Positions 7,829 to 15,858 of a DNA stretch of 64,000 nucleotides are shown here, one piece after another. The notes under the pieces were generated by a model. That model saw only the letters and a list, made by a program, of their open reading frames with translations, had not been told where the DNA came from and did no database searches. Position 1 is the stretch's first letter; the number at the start of each line of letters is the position of its first letter. The position numbers were made by a program, and so were the translations under genes. Origin of the DNA: Acidobacteriota bacterium (GTDB lineage Bacteria > Acidobacteriota > Terriglobia > Terriglobales > SCQP01); the NCBI GenBank assembly GCA_021789895.1, contig JAJYIU010000011.1:42245-106244 (forward strand), in the 5' to 3' direction.

Positions 7829-9689
7829 GGCTATCTCCCAGCGGCGCGCTTAGCAGCAGCCGCGTGCCTTCCCCCGGCGCTGACTCGATCTCGGCGCGCC
7901 CGCCGAGCAAGTCCAGCCGCTCGCGAATCCCCGCCAGCCCCAGCCCGCGCCCGCCATCGCTCAAGCCGGCGCTGGGCAGATCGAAGCCCCGGCCGTCGTC
8001 TTCGATTTCGATCGTCACCGCCCCCGCGCCGCGCATGCATTGGATCAGCACCGTCTCGGCCTGGGCGTGGCGGGCGATGTTGCTGATGGCTTCCTGGGCG
8101 GCGCGGAACAGGCTGGTTTCCACCTCCAGCGGCAGCCGGCGTTCGTCGCTCTCGTCGAACTCGCAATGCACCTCCACCCCGCGCGGCGCCAGGTCGCGCA
8201 TCGCGTACCAGCGAATCGCCGGAAACAGCCCCAGGTCGTCGAGCACGGAAGGGCGCAGATCGAAGGCCAGCCGATGAATGCCGGCGATGATGCGCTGGGC
8301 GAGGTTCTGGGCTTGTTCCAGCGCCGCGCGCGCCGCGCCCGGGGGCAGCGCGTGGCCGGCGCGGTCCAGTCCGGCGGCCAGCACCGAGGCCACCTGCGCG
8401 GTCTCGTCGTGCAGTTCGCGGGCGATACGCCGCCGCTCCTCCTCCTGGGCGACGATGACTTTTTGCAGCAACTGCGCCCGCAGCGCCTCGCGCGCGCGCA
8501 ATTCGCGGTTAAGCTGGCCGATTTCCCGGGTTCGCGCCTCGACCCGCGTTTCCAGCTCGTTGCGCGCCTGCTCGGCTTGCTCCATCGAGCGCTTCAGATC
8601 GAGCCGCATGCGCTCGAGCGCTTCGCCCAGCTCGCCCACCTCGTCGCTGCCCAGGTGCGGAATCGGCGTCTCCAGTTCGCCCGCGCGCATGCGCCGCGCC
8701 CGCCGGGTCAGCAGCGCCAGCGGCGAGGTGATGCTGCTGGCGGCGCCCAGCGCGAACAGCAGCGTCAGCAGCATCACCAGCGGAAGCCAGAACAGCATCT
8801 GTTTTTGCAGCTCGATCGCCGGCTGAAATGCCAGCGCCACCGGCTGGTGCAGGCTGATGCCCCAGGGCGCGAGCGGCGAAACCGGCGCGAATGCCATCAA
8901 TTCCTGCACCCGCTGCGGGACCGCCCCGCCGTGGCAGGTGTGGCAAGTGCCGGTGCTGGCGCGCTGGCCGCGGATGAGCCCGCCGATAAAGTGGCGATGA
9001 TCGCTCGAGGCGTACAGCCGGCGCGGATCGGTGCTGGCGAGCACCGTGCCCTCCCGGCTGACTAGATCGATCGTCTCTCCCGGCGCGGCGTGCGCGATGC
9101 CCAGCAACGAGCGGAAGCGCCGGCTGGCGGGCGCAATCTCCCCCGCCACCAGCCCGGAGGCGCTGCCGCGCCAACTCCGCCAGGGCACGAAGAAATAGAG
9201 CCGCCGCCGCCCATCCGGCAAAGTCACCAGCGGCGAGATGACGGGCAGCCCGGAACCCAGCGCCTGCGCGGCGGCGGGAATGGCCGCGGGAAAGGCAGCC
9301 GCCGGGCTCGGGCGGGCTGCCGGCGCATACAGCGGCGCCTGGCGCTGGCCGCCCGTCAGCAGCACGCGGTCGAACAGGCGGGAGCGCAGATAGGCTTCGC
9401 GCAGGATCGCCTGGCGGGCGCGGCGCGAAGGCGGCTGGCGCCCGCCCAGCGCCGCGGCCACCTGGTTCAGCCGCTCCATTTCCGTCTGCACTCGGGCGGC
9501 GGCGCTGGCCGCAACGCCGGCGGCGATCTGCTGGCGCTCATTCGAAATCTGGCGCTCAAATGAGCGGATCCCGGTCCAGCTCAACCCGGCCAGCACACCC
9601 GCCGGCGCCAGCGCCCCGGCCAGCGTCAGCAGCACAATGCGCGCGCGCAAGCCGTGCCGCAGGCGATGTTTGAGCTCCGCGCCGTTCAT
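7821..9689 (-). CDS. Sensor histidine kinase (HisKA_3/NarX type) with a periplasmic c-haem motif
   Basis: A 622-residue membrane sensor. TM1 is at about residues 17-40, the periplasmic sensor domain at 41-298, TM2 at 299-320, a HAMP linker at about 315-370, a coiled coil at 365-415 and the kinase core at 415-622. The phospho-acceptor is H427 in RIARELHDETAQVAS; the ATPase domain has EIEDDGRGFDL and GRGLGLAGIRERLDLLGG. The sensor domain contains CHTCH at residues 249-253 (bases 8931-8945), a canonical CxxCH haem-c site, within a region resembling tandem PAS/dCache sensors. This suggests redox, oxygen or NO sensing in the periplasm. It follows the cytochrome b gene by 84 bases on the same strand and overlaps the response regulator. 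Confidence 0.92.
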   Translation of the reverse strand: MNGAELKHRLRHGLRARIVLLTLAGALAPAGVLAGLSWTGIRSFERQISNERQQIAAGVAASAAARVQTEMERLNQVAAALGGRQPPSRRARQAILREAYLRSRLFDRVLLTGGQRQAPLYAPAARPSPAAAFPAAIPAAAQALGSGLPVISPLVTLPDGRRRLYFFVPWRSWRGSASGLVAGEIAPASRRFRSLLGIAHAAPGETIDLVSREGTVLASTDPRRLYASSDHRHFIGGLIRGQRASTGTCHTCHGGAVPQRVQELMAFAPVSPLAPWGISLHQPVALAFQPAIELQKQMLFWLPLVMLLTLLFALGAASSITSPLALLTRRARRMRAGELETPIPHLGSDEVGELGEALERMRLDLKRSMEQAEQARNELETRVEARTREIGQLNRELRAREALRAQLLQKVIVAQEEERRRIARELHDETAQVASVLAAGLDRAGHALPPGAARAALEQAQNLAQRIIAGIHRLAFDLRPSVLDDLGLFPAIRWYAMRDLAPRGVEVHCEFDESDERRLPLEVETSLFRAAQEAISNIARHAQAETVLIQCMRGAGAVTIEIEDDGRGFDLPSAGLSDGGRGLGLAGIRERLDLLGGRAEIESAPGEGTRLLLSAPLGDSHE

Positions 9690-9773
9690 CGGCCCGCTTT
9701 CTTCCCATCGGCGTGGACGGTTCGCGGCCGCTGCCGCGACCGGAACCCGGCGCGGCCCGGGACGCCCGCCAGG

Positions 9774-10511
9774 CTAATGGGGTTTGGCCCCCAGCGCCGG
9801 TTCTGGCGCCGGCTCCGCCGCTTCCGCCGGCAACTCGGGATAATCGCGCGCGTACTCCAGCGGATGCTCCTTCTGCATCCGTTCCCGGCTGATTTTTCCG
9901 GTAAAGATGCTGGTATCGCCGGGAAATACGTCGGGCGCTAGATGGGCGTTGAAGATGTGCCAGGTGATCACCACCAGGAAGGCGAGCAGCCCCTCGTAGC
10001 CGTGCACGATGACCGCCGCGGGAATCAACTGGCCCGGCAGCATGCGGGCGGCCTGCATCGGGTAGAGCAGCATGAAGCCGGTCAGAATCATGATCGTGCC
10101 GCCCAGCACCAGGCCCCAGTATTCGAATTTCTGGCGGTAATCGTAGCGGTCGAAGGCCGCTTTTTCCTCGCTCAGCCGCAGGTAATAGCGCAGCGTGAGC
10201 ATGGCGTCGCGCATGTCTTTGCGGTTGGGAACCATCGAGGGTCGCGCCCGGCCCCGCATCACGGCCAGCATCTGGTTGGCGAAATGCTCCAGCGCCAGCG
10301 CGGTAAACAGCCACCCCGAAGCGCGGTGAATCCAGCGGGTGCGGTCAATCCCGCCCAGCCCGGCGATGATGCCGGCGGCCCAGCCGGCATGGAAAAATTC
10401 CTGCGCCAGCCCGGTCACCGCCAGGATCGTGAACAGCACCATCACCGCAAAATGCTCGATCCGCTGCCGGCGGGAAAAGCGGCGTACGAACGTCGTCTCT
10501 TTCGGCTTCAC
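9774..10511 (-). CDS. Cytochrome b subunit (second module)
   Basis: An inner-membrane cytochrome b of 245 residues, partner of the nine-haem cytochrome encoded just before it. About four transmembrane helices are visible: FAVMVLFTILAVTGLAQEFF, WLFTALALEHFANQML, YWGLVLGGTIMILTGFMLLY and GLLAFLVVITWHIFNAH. Probable haem-ligand histidines are IEHF, IHRASGW, IVHGYEG and ITWHIFNAH. The start is the GTG at 10511, whose GTGA overlaps the stop of the preceding cytochrome c gene. The frame stays open far upstream, but that part is an out-of-frame reading of the cytochrome c gene. It resembles the cytochrome b at 5736-6650 but lacks that protein's C-terminal helix. Confidence 0.87.
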   Translation of the reverse strand: MKPKETTFVRRFSRRQRIEHFAVMVLFTILAVTGLAQEFFHAGWAAGIIAGLGGIDRTRWIHRASGWLFTALALEHFANQMLAVMRGRARPSMVPNRKDMRDAMLTLRYYLRLSEEKAAFDRYDYRQKFEYWGLVLGGTIMILTGFMLLYPMQAARMLPGQLIPAAVIVHGYEGLLAFLVVITWHIFNAHLAPDVFPGDTSIFTGKISRERMQKEHPLEYARDYPELPAEAAEPAPEPALGAKPH

Positions 10512-11596
10512 CGGTTCACCACCACCCGCCACAAGTGCAGCAGGATTTGCAGTATCAGTCCGCCGATGATGAACGGGATGAAGATGCCATAAAACATCTT
10601 GACCCCGTAAACCAGCGGCGCATGCCGCAGGCTGGGGGCATAATGCCCCAGCCAGGCGGCGGGGAAATTGGCGGTCGCTCCGGGATGGCAGCGCTGGCAG
10701 GTCTTCAGCAGGTTGGCCTTGATCACCTTCGAGCCCGCTCCCGTCACCGGCGTGATGTCGTGCACCCCGTGGCAATCGGTGCAGGTGGCGGTGAACTCGG
10801 CCGGGGTGATGTTTTCCTTGCGGTAGAGCGATGCCGTCATGCCGTGAAAATCGGCCAGGTAGGTGGTCAGCACCTGGGTCGAAATTTTGTACTTGGCCAT
10901 CAACGCCGGATTGGCGTGGCAGCGGGCACAGAGCTGCGGAATATTCAAATGCCAGCTTCGGGCCAGCGGGTTGGCAATCGCGTGCGCTTGGTGGCAATCG
11001 GTGCAGACCGGAACGTCGGGGTTGCCGTCCACTAGCGCCCGGCCATGAACGCTGCGCAGGTAAACTTGCTCGATCTGGCCGTGGCATTTGCCGCAAGTGC
11101 GCGAAATCAGCGAGCGCGGCTGGTTGGGCGGCTGTATATCGTGCGCGCCGTGGCAATCCACGCAAACCGGAGCATTGCGATTGCCCTTGGATAGGGTGGT
11201 GAAATGGATGCTGTCCAGCAGGCGGGTGTACTGCTCGAAATGGCAGTTCCGGCAGACCTGGTAATAGGTCAGCGAGACGGCGCGGCGGTTGGGAAAGGGC
11301 CGGGGCGGATGCGGCGCCGTCGTGATATCGGTGTGGCAATCCACACAGGCGAGCTTGCCGCCGTGCACGGAATGCGCAAACTGGCGCGCATCCACATAGA
11401 GTGACAACGAGCTGCCGTCGCCCAGGCGCGTGGCAAAGCCGGCCTGGCCGTGGCAGGCCAGGCAAGTGGCGTTGGGAATTGCGCCCTGGGCCAGCGCCGT
11501 CGCCATTCCCAGCAGCCCCCAGCCCAGCGCCAGCCTGGCCAGGCGCGCCCCCCAACGCCCGCTCGACGCCTTCTCCCTCTGCCTTGACTGCTGCAT
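10508..11596 (-). CDS. Nonahaem c-type cytochrome with C-terminal membrane anchor (second module)
   Basis: A periplasmic electron carrier of 362 residues with a signal peptide (hydrophobic stretch LALGWGLLGMATALAQ). It has nine CxxCH motifs: CLACH, CVDCH, CRNCH, CVDCH, CGKCH, CTDCH, CARCH, CTDCH and CQRCH. The C-terminal helix is IFIPFIIGGLILQILLHLW. Shine-Dalgarno sequence AGGGG lies about six bases before the ATG. It is clearly paralogous to the 11-haem protein at 4549 (both begin with CLACHGQ-G and have a SVHG...C--CH-DI block). It leads an apparent operon of cytochrome c, cytochrome b, histidine kinase and response regulator, in which the enzyme module and its putative regulator are co-transcribed. 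Confidence 0.9.
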   Translation of the reverse strand: MQQSRQREKASSGRWGARLARLALGWGLLGMATALAQGAIPNATCLACHGQAGFATRLGDGSSLSLYVDARQFAHSVHGGKLACVDCHTDITTAPHPPRPFPNRRAVSLTYYQVCRNCHFEQYTRLLDSIHFTTLSKGNRNAPVCVDCHGAHDIQPPNQPRSLISRTCGKCHGQIEQVYLRSVHGRALVDGNPDVPVCTDCHQAHAIANPLARSWHLNIPQLCARCHANPALMAKYKISTQVLTTYLADFHGMTASLYRKENITPAEFTATCTDCHGVHDITPVTGAGSKVIKANLLKTCQRCHPGATANFPAAWLGHYAPSLRHAPLVYGVKMFYGIFIPFIIGGLILQILLHLWRVVVNR

Positions 11597-11730
11597 ACGC
11601 CCCTGTAGGCAGCCTAGAAAAAATTCCTCGCCGCGGCTGTGAACACGGCGGGCTCAAGCGGTGACGGAAGTCACCCGGGCCCCGCCCGGCGCCCGCCGCC
11701 GTACGCTTACTTCCTTGCCGCGGCTTGCAT

Positions 11731-11736
11731 TACAAT
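11731..11736 (+). promoter_or_regulatory. -10 box TACAAT, 7 nt before ATG (probable leaderless start)
   Basis: TACAAT is followed by seven bases and then the ATG at 11744. No Shine-Dalgarno precedes that ATG. An ATG also lies inside the box at 11735 but would not be transcribed from this promoter. The spacing predicts transcription starting at or next to the start codon. Confidence 0.5.
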
Positions 11737-11743
11737 GCTGCCC

Positions 11744-13051
11744 ATGTCATCCCTGCCGATCCCCGCCCGTAGAAGCTTCCGGCGTGCGATCGTTCCGGCT
11801 CTGCCGCTGCTGTTGACCGCGGCGCTCGCGGCGCAGAAAATCACCGCGCTTCACGTATTGGGCAGCCGCAGTTACACTCCGGCGCAGGTGGTCGCCGCCA
11901 GCGGCCTGCGCCTGGGCGAGCCCTTTTCCCCGGCGGTCGCTCAAGCCGCGGCCAATCGGCTGGTCGCCACCGGCGTTTTCGCCAACGTGCATTTCTCCTA
12001 CGCCGAAGACGCCGCCGGCGCCGCCATTACCCTGACCCTCGCCGACCAGCCGCGGTCCGCGCCCGTTCGCTTCGATAATTTTGTCTGGTTCACCCCGGCG
12101 CAACTGCAACAGGCGCTGGCTGCGATTCCGCTCTTCGATGGCCGGCTTCCGGAAAATTCCGGCAGCCTGATCCAGAGGGTGACCGACCGGCTGCAGCAAT
12201 TGCTCGCCGCCCAACAGTTGCCCGGCACGGTGGTTTCTTCGCTCCGCCAATTGGGGCCGGAAGACGTCTATGTGTTTCACGTTCAAAACGCGAAACTCGC
12301 AGCCGTGGCCTATAGCTTTCCCGGAGCCCCGGCCGGCTTGCTGCCGCTGCTCGAACAGGCGGTGGCCGATTATGGCCCTCAAGCCGGGCTCGGCCGCGGC
12401 TATTCTGAGCTGGCGGTGGCCGCGTTTGCCCGCGGCACTTTACGGGAACTTTGCCGCCGTGAAGGCTACCTCGGGGCCCGCTTTTCCTCTCCCCGCGCGC
12501 GCCTGCTGCCAGGCTCTACCCGCGCCCTGACCGTGCTCTTGCCGCTCGCTGCCGGCCCGGTGTATCGTCTGGGCGGGATTCAATGCGCCGGATCGCCGGT
12601 CTTTCGTTGCGCTCAACTCCAGGCGGCGGTGCTGCGCCGGAGCGGGTTGCAACCTGGTGCGGTGGCCGATTACGGCCAACTGCAGCAGGGAATTCTCTCG
12701 CTCACCCCGCTTTATAAAAATCATGGCTACTTCAGCGTTCAAATTCGAACTAAGCCGCGCCTCGACGCAGCCGCCGCGATCGCCGATATCGAGCTCAAAA
12801 TCCAGTCCGGCCCGCTCTATGCTTTTGGCCGCCTGCTGGTACGGGGCTGGGAACCGGCCATGGCGGCGAAAATCGCCGCCGCCTGGAAGCCCGCCCCCGG
12901 CCAGCCCTCCAACTCGAAATACCTGGTGCAGCTCGCGCAAAAATTGGGCTTGAATTTCCGCTATGAGCTGTCCGCCGACCCGCTGACGCGGCAGGTGAAC
13001 ATCGTCATTCAGCCCAGACGCCCGGCCTACGGTTCCACCGGATTGCCATGA
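11744..13051 (+). CDS. POTRA/BamA-like outer-membrane assembly-related protein
   Basis: A secreted or periplasmic protein of about 435 residues. After a signal sequence (RRAIVPALPLLLTAALAAQ) it carries repeated POTRA-like units. The first, ITALHVLGSRSYTPAQVVAA, is followed by LRLGEPFSPAVAQAAANRL and TGVFANVHFSY, the typical pattern of a small beta-alpha-alpha-beta-beta domain. Later units begin near VYRLGGIQCAGSPVF and LYAFGRLLVRGW. There is no obvious C-terminal beta-barrel, so this looks like a POTRA-only protein and not full BamA/TamA. The start at 11744 is chosen because of the TACAAT box seven bases upstream. The function is unknown; an envelope-assembly accessory role is inferred. Confidence 0.72.
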   Translation: MSSLPIPARRSFRRAIVPALPLLLTAALAAQKITALHVLGSRSYTPAQVVAASGLRLGEPFSPAVAQAAANRLVATGVFANVHFSYAEDAAGAAITLTLADQPRSAPVRFDNFVWFTPAQLQQALAAIPLFDGRLPENSGSLIQRVTDRLQQLLAAQQLPGTVVSSLRQLGPEDVYVFHVQNAKLAAVAYSFPGAPAGLLPLLEQAVADYGPQAGLGRGYSELAVAAFARGTLRELCRREGYLGARFSSPRARLLPGSTRALTVLLPLAAGPVYRLGGIQCAGSPVFRCAQLQAAVLRRSGLQPGAVADYGQLQQGILSLTPLYKNHGYFSVQIRTKPRLDAAAAIADIELKIQSGPLYAFGRLLVRGWEPAMAAKIAAAWKPAPGQPSNSKYLVQLAQKLGLNFRYELSADPLTRQVNIVIQPRRPAYGSTGLP

Positions 13052-13117
13052 AGTGGTTCTTTAAGCTTGTGTGGATAAGTTAATGATTTGATGGTTCATC
13101 GCTGGAGGACTGCAGGC

Positions 13118-13609
13118 ATGTTGAATCCCTATGCATCGTTACTCGGCAGCCGCCCTCCTTTGGCGGTGATTGCCGCCACCGCGGGCCAACTGCAGGCGCT
13201 GGCGGCCCGCCTGGGCCCGTCCGGCCTGGAGCAGCCGCGCGCGCCGGGCAAATGGACCGCGCGCCAGATCTTCAGCCATCTCGCCGACTGCGAAATCGCT
13301 TTCGGCTTTCGCTTGCGCCAGGCCGTGGCCGAAGAGCGCCATACCATACAGCCCTTCGACCAGGATCTCTGGGCCCGCGGCTATGCCCATACCCGCGCCG
13401 AAGCCGCGCTGGCGGCGTTTCTCGCCTTGCGGCAATGGAATGTCGAATTCATCGAGCGCCTGGCACCGGCGCAACTGGCAAAAAAAGTCATGCATCCGGA
13501 TCGCGGCGAGATGACCGTCGCCGTCATCGTGGAGACCATGGCCGGCCACGACCTCAACCACCTCGCTCAGCTCGAGACCATCGCCGCGCGGCCTCCGGCA
13601 GCGAAATAG
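13118..13609 (+). CDS. DinB-family protein (DinB_2 metal-binding four-helix bundle)
   Basis: A 163-residue protein of the DinB/YfiT-like superfamily, whose members bind a divalent metal and often act as thiol-dependent transferases. Visible family features are KWTARQIFSHLADCEIAFG near residue 45 and GHDLNHLAQLE near residue 150, which supply the expected metal-ligand histidines, with the rest helical. A good Shine-Dalgarno (GGAGG at about 13103) supports the ATG at 13118 over an in-frame ATG 30 bases upstream. It sits alone between the POTRA protein and the GH30 gene. No specific substrate can be assigned. Confidence 0.85.
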   Translation: MLNPYASLLGSRPPLAVIAATAGQLQALAARLGPSGLEQPRAPGKWTARQIFSHLADCEIAFGFRLRQAVAEERHTIQPFDQDLWARGYAHTRAEAALAAFLALRQWNVEFIERLAPAQLAKKVMHPDRGEMTVAVIVETMAGHDLNHLAQLETIAARPPAAK

Positions 13610-13629
13610 AAATCATGGCAGGTCCGGCT

Positions 13630-13707
13630 TTATAGCTTGAGTTCCGGATGTGCTTTGCGTATCCAGCGCTCAACCTGATCGCGCAGATCTGAGGCGAACT
13701 CTGCCAT
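13630..13707 (-). CDS. Very short hypothetical frame, possible remnant
   Basis: A 25-codon frame (MAEFASDLRDQVERWIRKAH and five more residues) on the minus strand between dinB and the GH30 gene. It has an amphipathic helical composition like the end of a real protein, but there is no clear ribosome-binding site and no family I recognise. It may be the remaining tail of a lost gene. Confidence 0.2.
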   Translation of the reverse strand: MAEFASDLRDQVERWIRKAHPELKL

Positions 13708-13765
13708 CTGATTGCGGCTGGATGGGCGTGATCTGCCTATCTCGCTCTTTGCCGCTGGTGAAGCG

Positions 13766-13771
13766 TATAAT
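13766..13771 (+). promoter_or_regulatory. -10 box TATAAT before the GH30 gene
   Basis: A consensus TATAAT ends nine bases before the ATG at 13781 and no Shine-Dalgarno intervenes, so the transcript should have at most a few untranslated bases. Confidence 0.55.
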
Positions 13772-13780
13772 TTCCCCCTT

Positions 13781-15244
13781 ATGGTTCGCTCCACCCGCCG
13801 ACGTTTTCTGAAATTTTCCGCCGCCACCACCGCCGCCGCCGGGCTCGCCAATCCGCTTTCTGCGGCGCAGCCCGCCGCCGCCCAGCCCGGAGATAGCGTC
13901 CCCGCGCCTTCAGGCGCCATCGCCTGGCGCATCACCGACCCGGCGCGCCGCTATGCCGCCGCCGCCGGGCTGCACTGGCGGCCGGCCGCCGCCGCCGCCG
14001 CTCCCTCCCCTTCCGCGGAGATCACCCTCTACCCGCACTGGCGCCAGCAGGAAATCCTCGGCTTTGGCGCGGCCATGACCGACGCCGCCTGCTACAACCT
14101 GGCGCAGATGCCGCCCGCGGCCCGCGATCATCTGCTGCACACTTTCTTCTCGCCCGGCGAGATGAATTTCAGCGTCTGCCGCGCCTGCGTCGGCTCCAGC
14201 GACTATTCGCGCACCCTCTACAGCTTCGACGAAGGCGAGCCCGATCCCACCCTGGCGCGTTTCTCCATCGCCCACGACCAGGCCTACATCTTGCCCATGC
14301 TGCGCCGCGCCCGCGCCCTGCAGCCCGATTTATTCCTCCTCGCCTCGCCCTGGAGCCCGCCCGGTTGGATGAAAGACAATAACTCGATGAAGGGCGGCAC
14401 CATCCGCCGCCACCTGCTGCCGGTGTACGCGCAATATATCGTCAAATTCCTGCAGGCCTACCGCGCTGCCGGGGTCGAAATCAACGCCGTCTCGCCGCAG
14501 AACGAGGTGGATACCGATCAGGACGGCGCGATGCCCGCCTGCCTTTTTCCCCAGGAAATCGAAGTCGGCTACGTCAGTCAATTTCTAGGCCCGGCCATAC
14601 GCCGCGCCGGCCTTCCCACCGCCATCTGGCTGATTGACCACAACTACAACCTCTGGGGCCGGGCCATCTGCGAGCTGGACGATCCCGAGGTCCGCCGCTA
14701 TGCGGATTCCATCGCCTGGCATGGCTACGTCGGCCGCCCGGAATGGATGCAGAAGGTTGCCGCCGTCCACCGCGAGGTGAAGATGTATTGGACCGAGGGC
14801 GGGCCCGACTACACCGCCCCCGATTACGCCACCGACTGGGCGCGCTGGAGCCACACCTTCACCGGCGTGCTGCGCAATGGCCCGCGCTGCATCATCGCCT
14901 GGAACCTGGTGCTCGACGAGCGCGGCCGCCCCAACATCGGCCCGTTCAGTTGCGGCGGCGTGGTAACGGTGAACTCCGCCAGTAAAAAAGTCAGCCCCAG
15001 CGGGCAGTATTGGGCCTTCAATCACTACTCCCGGGCGATACGCCGCGGCGCGCGCATCCTCGGCTCGGAAGGCGCCGGGCCGGGCGTGGATCACCTCGCC
15101 GCGCTCAATCCGGACGGCCAATATGCCCTGGTGTTGACCAACCCCACCACCGCCGCGCGCCCGCTGCGACTGCGCCTGGGCGCCGCCGCCGCCGAGCTGA
15201 CGCTGCCGCCCGACTCGGTTTCGACCCTGACCTGGGGTGAGTAA
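13781..15244 (+). CDS. Glycoside hydrolase family 30 (glucosylceramidase-like), Tat-exported
   Basis: A 487-residue secreted retaining beta-glycosidase. The N-terminus has a twin-arginine signal (TRRRFLKFSAATTAAAGLA), so it is probably folded before export. The GH30 TIM barrel runs from about GFGAAMTDAACYNL. It contains LLASPWSPPGWMKDNNSMKG, the acid/base glutamate in INAVSPQNEVDTDQ and the nucleophile glutamate in MYWTEGGPDYT. The small beta-sandwich follows (ALVLTNPTTAARPLRLRLG). By family, it would cleave beta-glucosyl, beta-xylosyl or related linkages in plant or microbial glycans. It appears monocistronic, with TATAAT just before the ATG. Confidence 0.9.
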   Translation: MVRSTRRRFLKFSAATTAAAGLANPLSAAQPAAAQPGDSVPAPSGAIAWRITDPARRYAAAAGLHWRPAAAAAAPSPSAEITLYPHWRQQEILGFGAAMTDAACYNLAQMPPAARDHLLHTFFSPGEMNFSVCRACVGSSDYSRTLYSFDEGEPDPTLARFSIAHDQAYILPMLRRARALQPDLFLLASPWSPPGWMKDNNSMKGGTIRRHLLPVYAQYIVKFLQAYRAAGVEINAVSPQNEVDTDQDGAMPACLFPQEIEVGYVSQFLGPAIRRAGLPTAIWLIDHNYNLWGRAICELDDPEVRRYADSIAWHGYVGRPEWMQKVAAVHREVKMYWTEGGPDYTAPDYATDWARWSHTFTGVLRNGPRCIIAWNLVLDERGRPNIGPFSCGGVVTVNSASKKVSPSGQYWAFNHYSRAIRRGARILGSEGAGPGVDHLAALNPDGQYALVLTNPTTAARPLRLRLGAAAAELTLPPDSVSTLTWGE

Positions 15245-15256
15245 AAATATTCCATT

Positions 15257-15850
15257 TCATTCGGTAAGCAAAATTCGTCTAAATTTTCCATCTTTCCAAT
15301 AAAACCCTATATCGGCCGCTTCCAGGGCCGCATAGTCGATCAGATCATATTGAATGTGAATGACTTCATCTCGTTCTGCCGATTCATATTTGCCGGCGTG
15401 GAATACCTCGACAACCATTACATGGGCAGACATCTCAGTAGCTGGAATCAACACATGGAGCTTGAATTCTTTCCTTTTCCATCGGAAAACCAGTGCAAGT
15501 GCGGCAATATATCTAGCATTTCCCAACATCTTGACCAGTGAGACTGCATAACCTGTGATGCCAGGGCCAAATTTACCTCTGGCTAATCCAGGGCATTGGT
15601 TTGGACGCGTATGCTGCCATATGACTTGATCGTCAGACACAAGATCTTTCAGCCCGACTATGTGCATACCGGGGAAACGTTTTGCGATTAACTTCAGTGC
15701 CGCCGGCGGCAATTTGCAACCGGCCCTTGCGGGAACTTTACCGGCAGCATGAAGCCATGAAACGTTCGGAGCTTTGGCATGAAGGCATAACGAGAATGCC
15801 GGAATCGCTAGCAGCCATGCAAAAAGCACCCACATGGTTTTCAATCTCAT
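15257..15850 (-). CDS. Hypothetical secreted protein, AT-richer than neighbours
   Basis: A 197-residue protein I do not recognise. An N-terminal signal peptide (MWVLFAWLLAIPAFSLCLHA) is followed by a mixed alpha/beta globular region with two cysteines (GCKLPPAAL and NQCPGLARG). It is rich in hydrophobic beta segments (ALALVFRWKRKEFKLHVLIP, AHVMVVEVFHAG) and ends DGKFRRILLTE. Base composition is noticeably lower in GC than in flanking genes, hinting at recent acquisition. It ends close to, and convergent with, the GH30 gene, and starts eight bases after the end of the pyruvate kinase gene on the same strand, so it may be read from the pyk transcript. Confidence 0.6.
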   Translation of the reverse strand: MRLKTMWVLFAWLLAIPAFSLCLHAKAPNVSWLHAAGKVPARAGCKLPPAALKLIAKRFPGMHIVGLKDLVSDDQVIWQHTRPNQCPGLARGKFGPGITGYAVSLVKMLGNARYIAALALVFRWKRKEFKLHVLIPATEMSAHVMVVEVFHAGKYESAERDEVIHIQYDLIDYAALEAADIGFYWKDGKFRRILLTE

Positions 15851-15858
15851 AGCAATTT

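Noticed and set aside
10512..11657. N-terminal extension of the minus-strand cytochrome b frame (about 380 extra codons)
   Set aside because: That part is an out-of-frame reading of the nine-haem cytochrome gene; the true start is the GTG at 10511 in the GTGA overlap.
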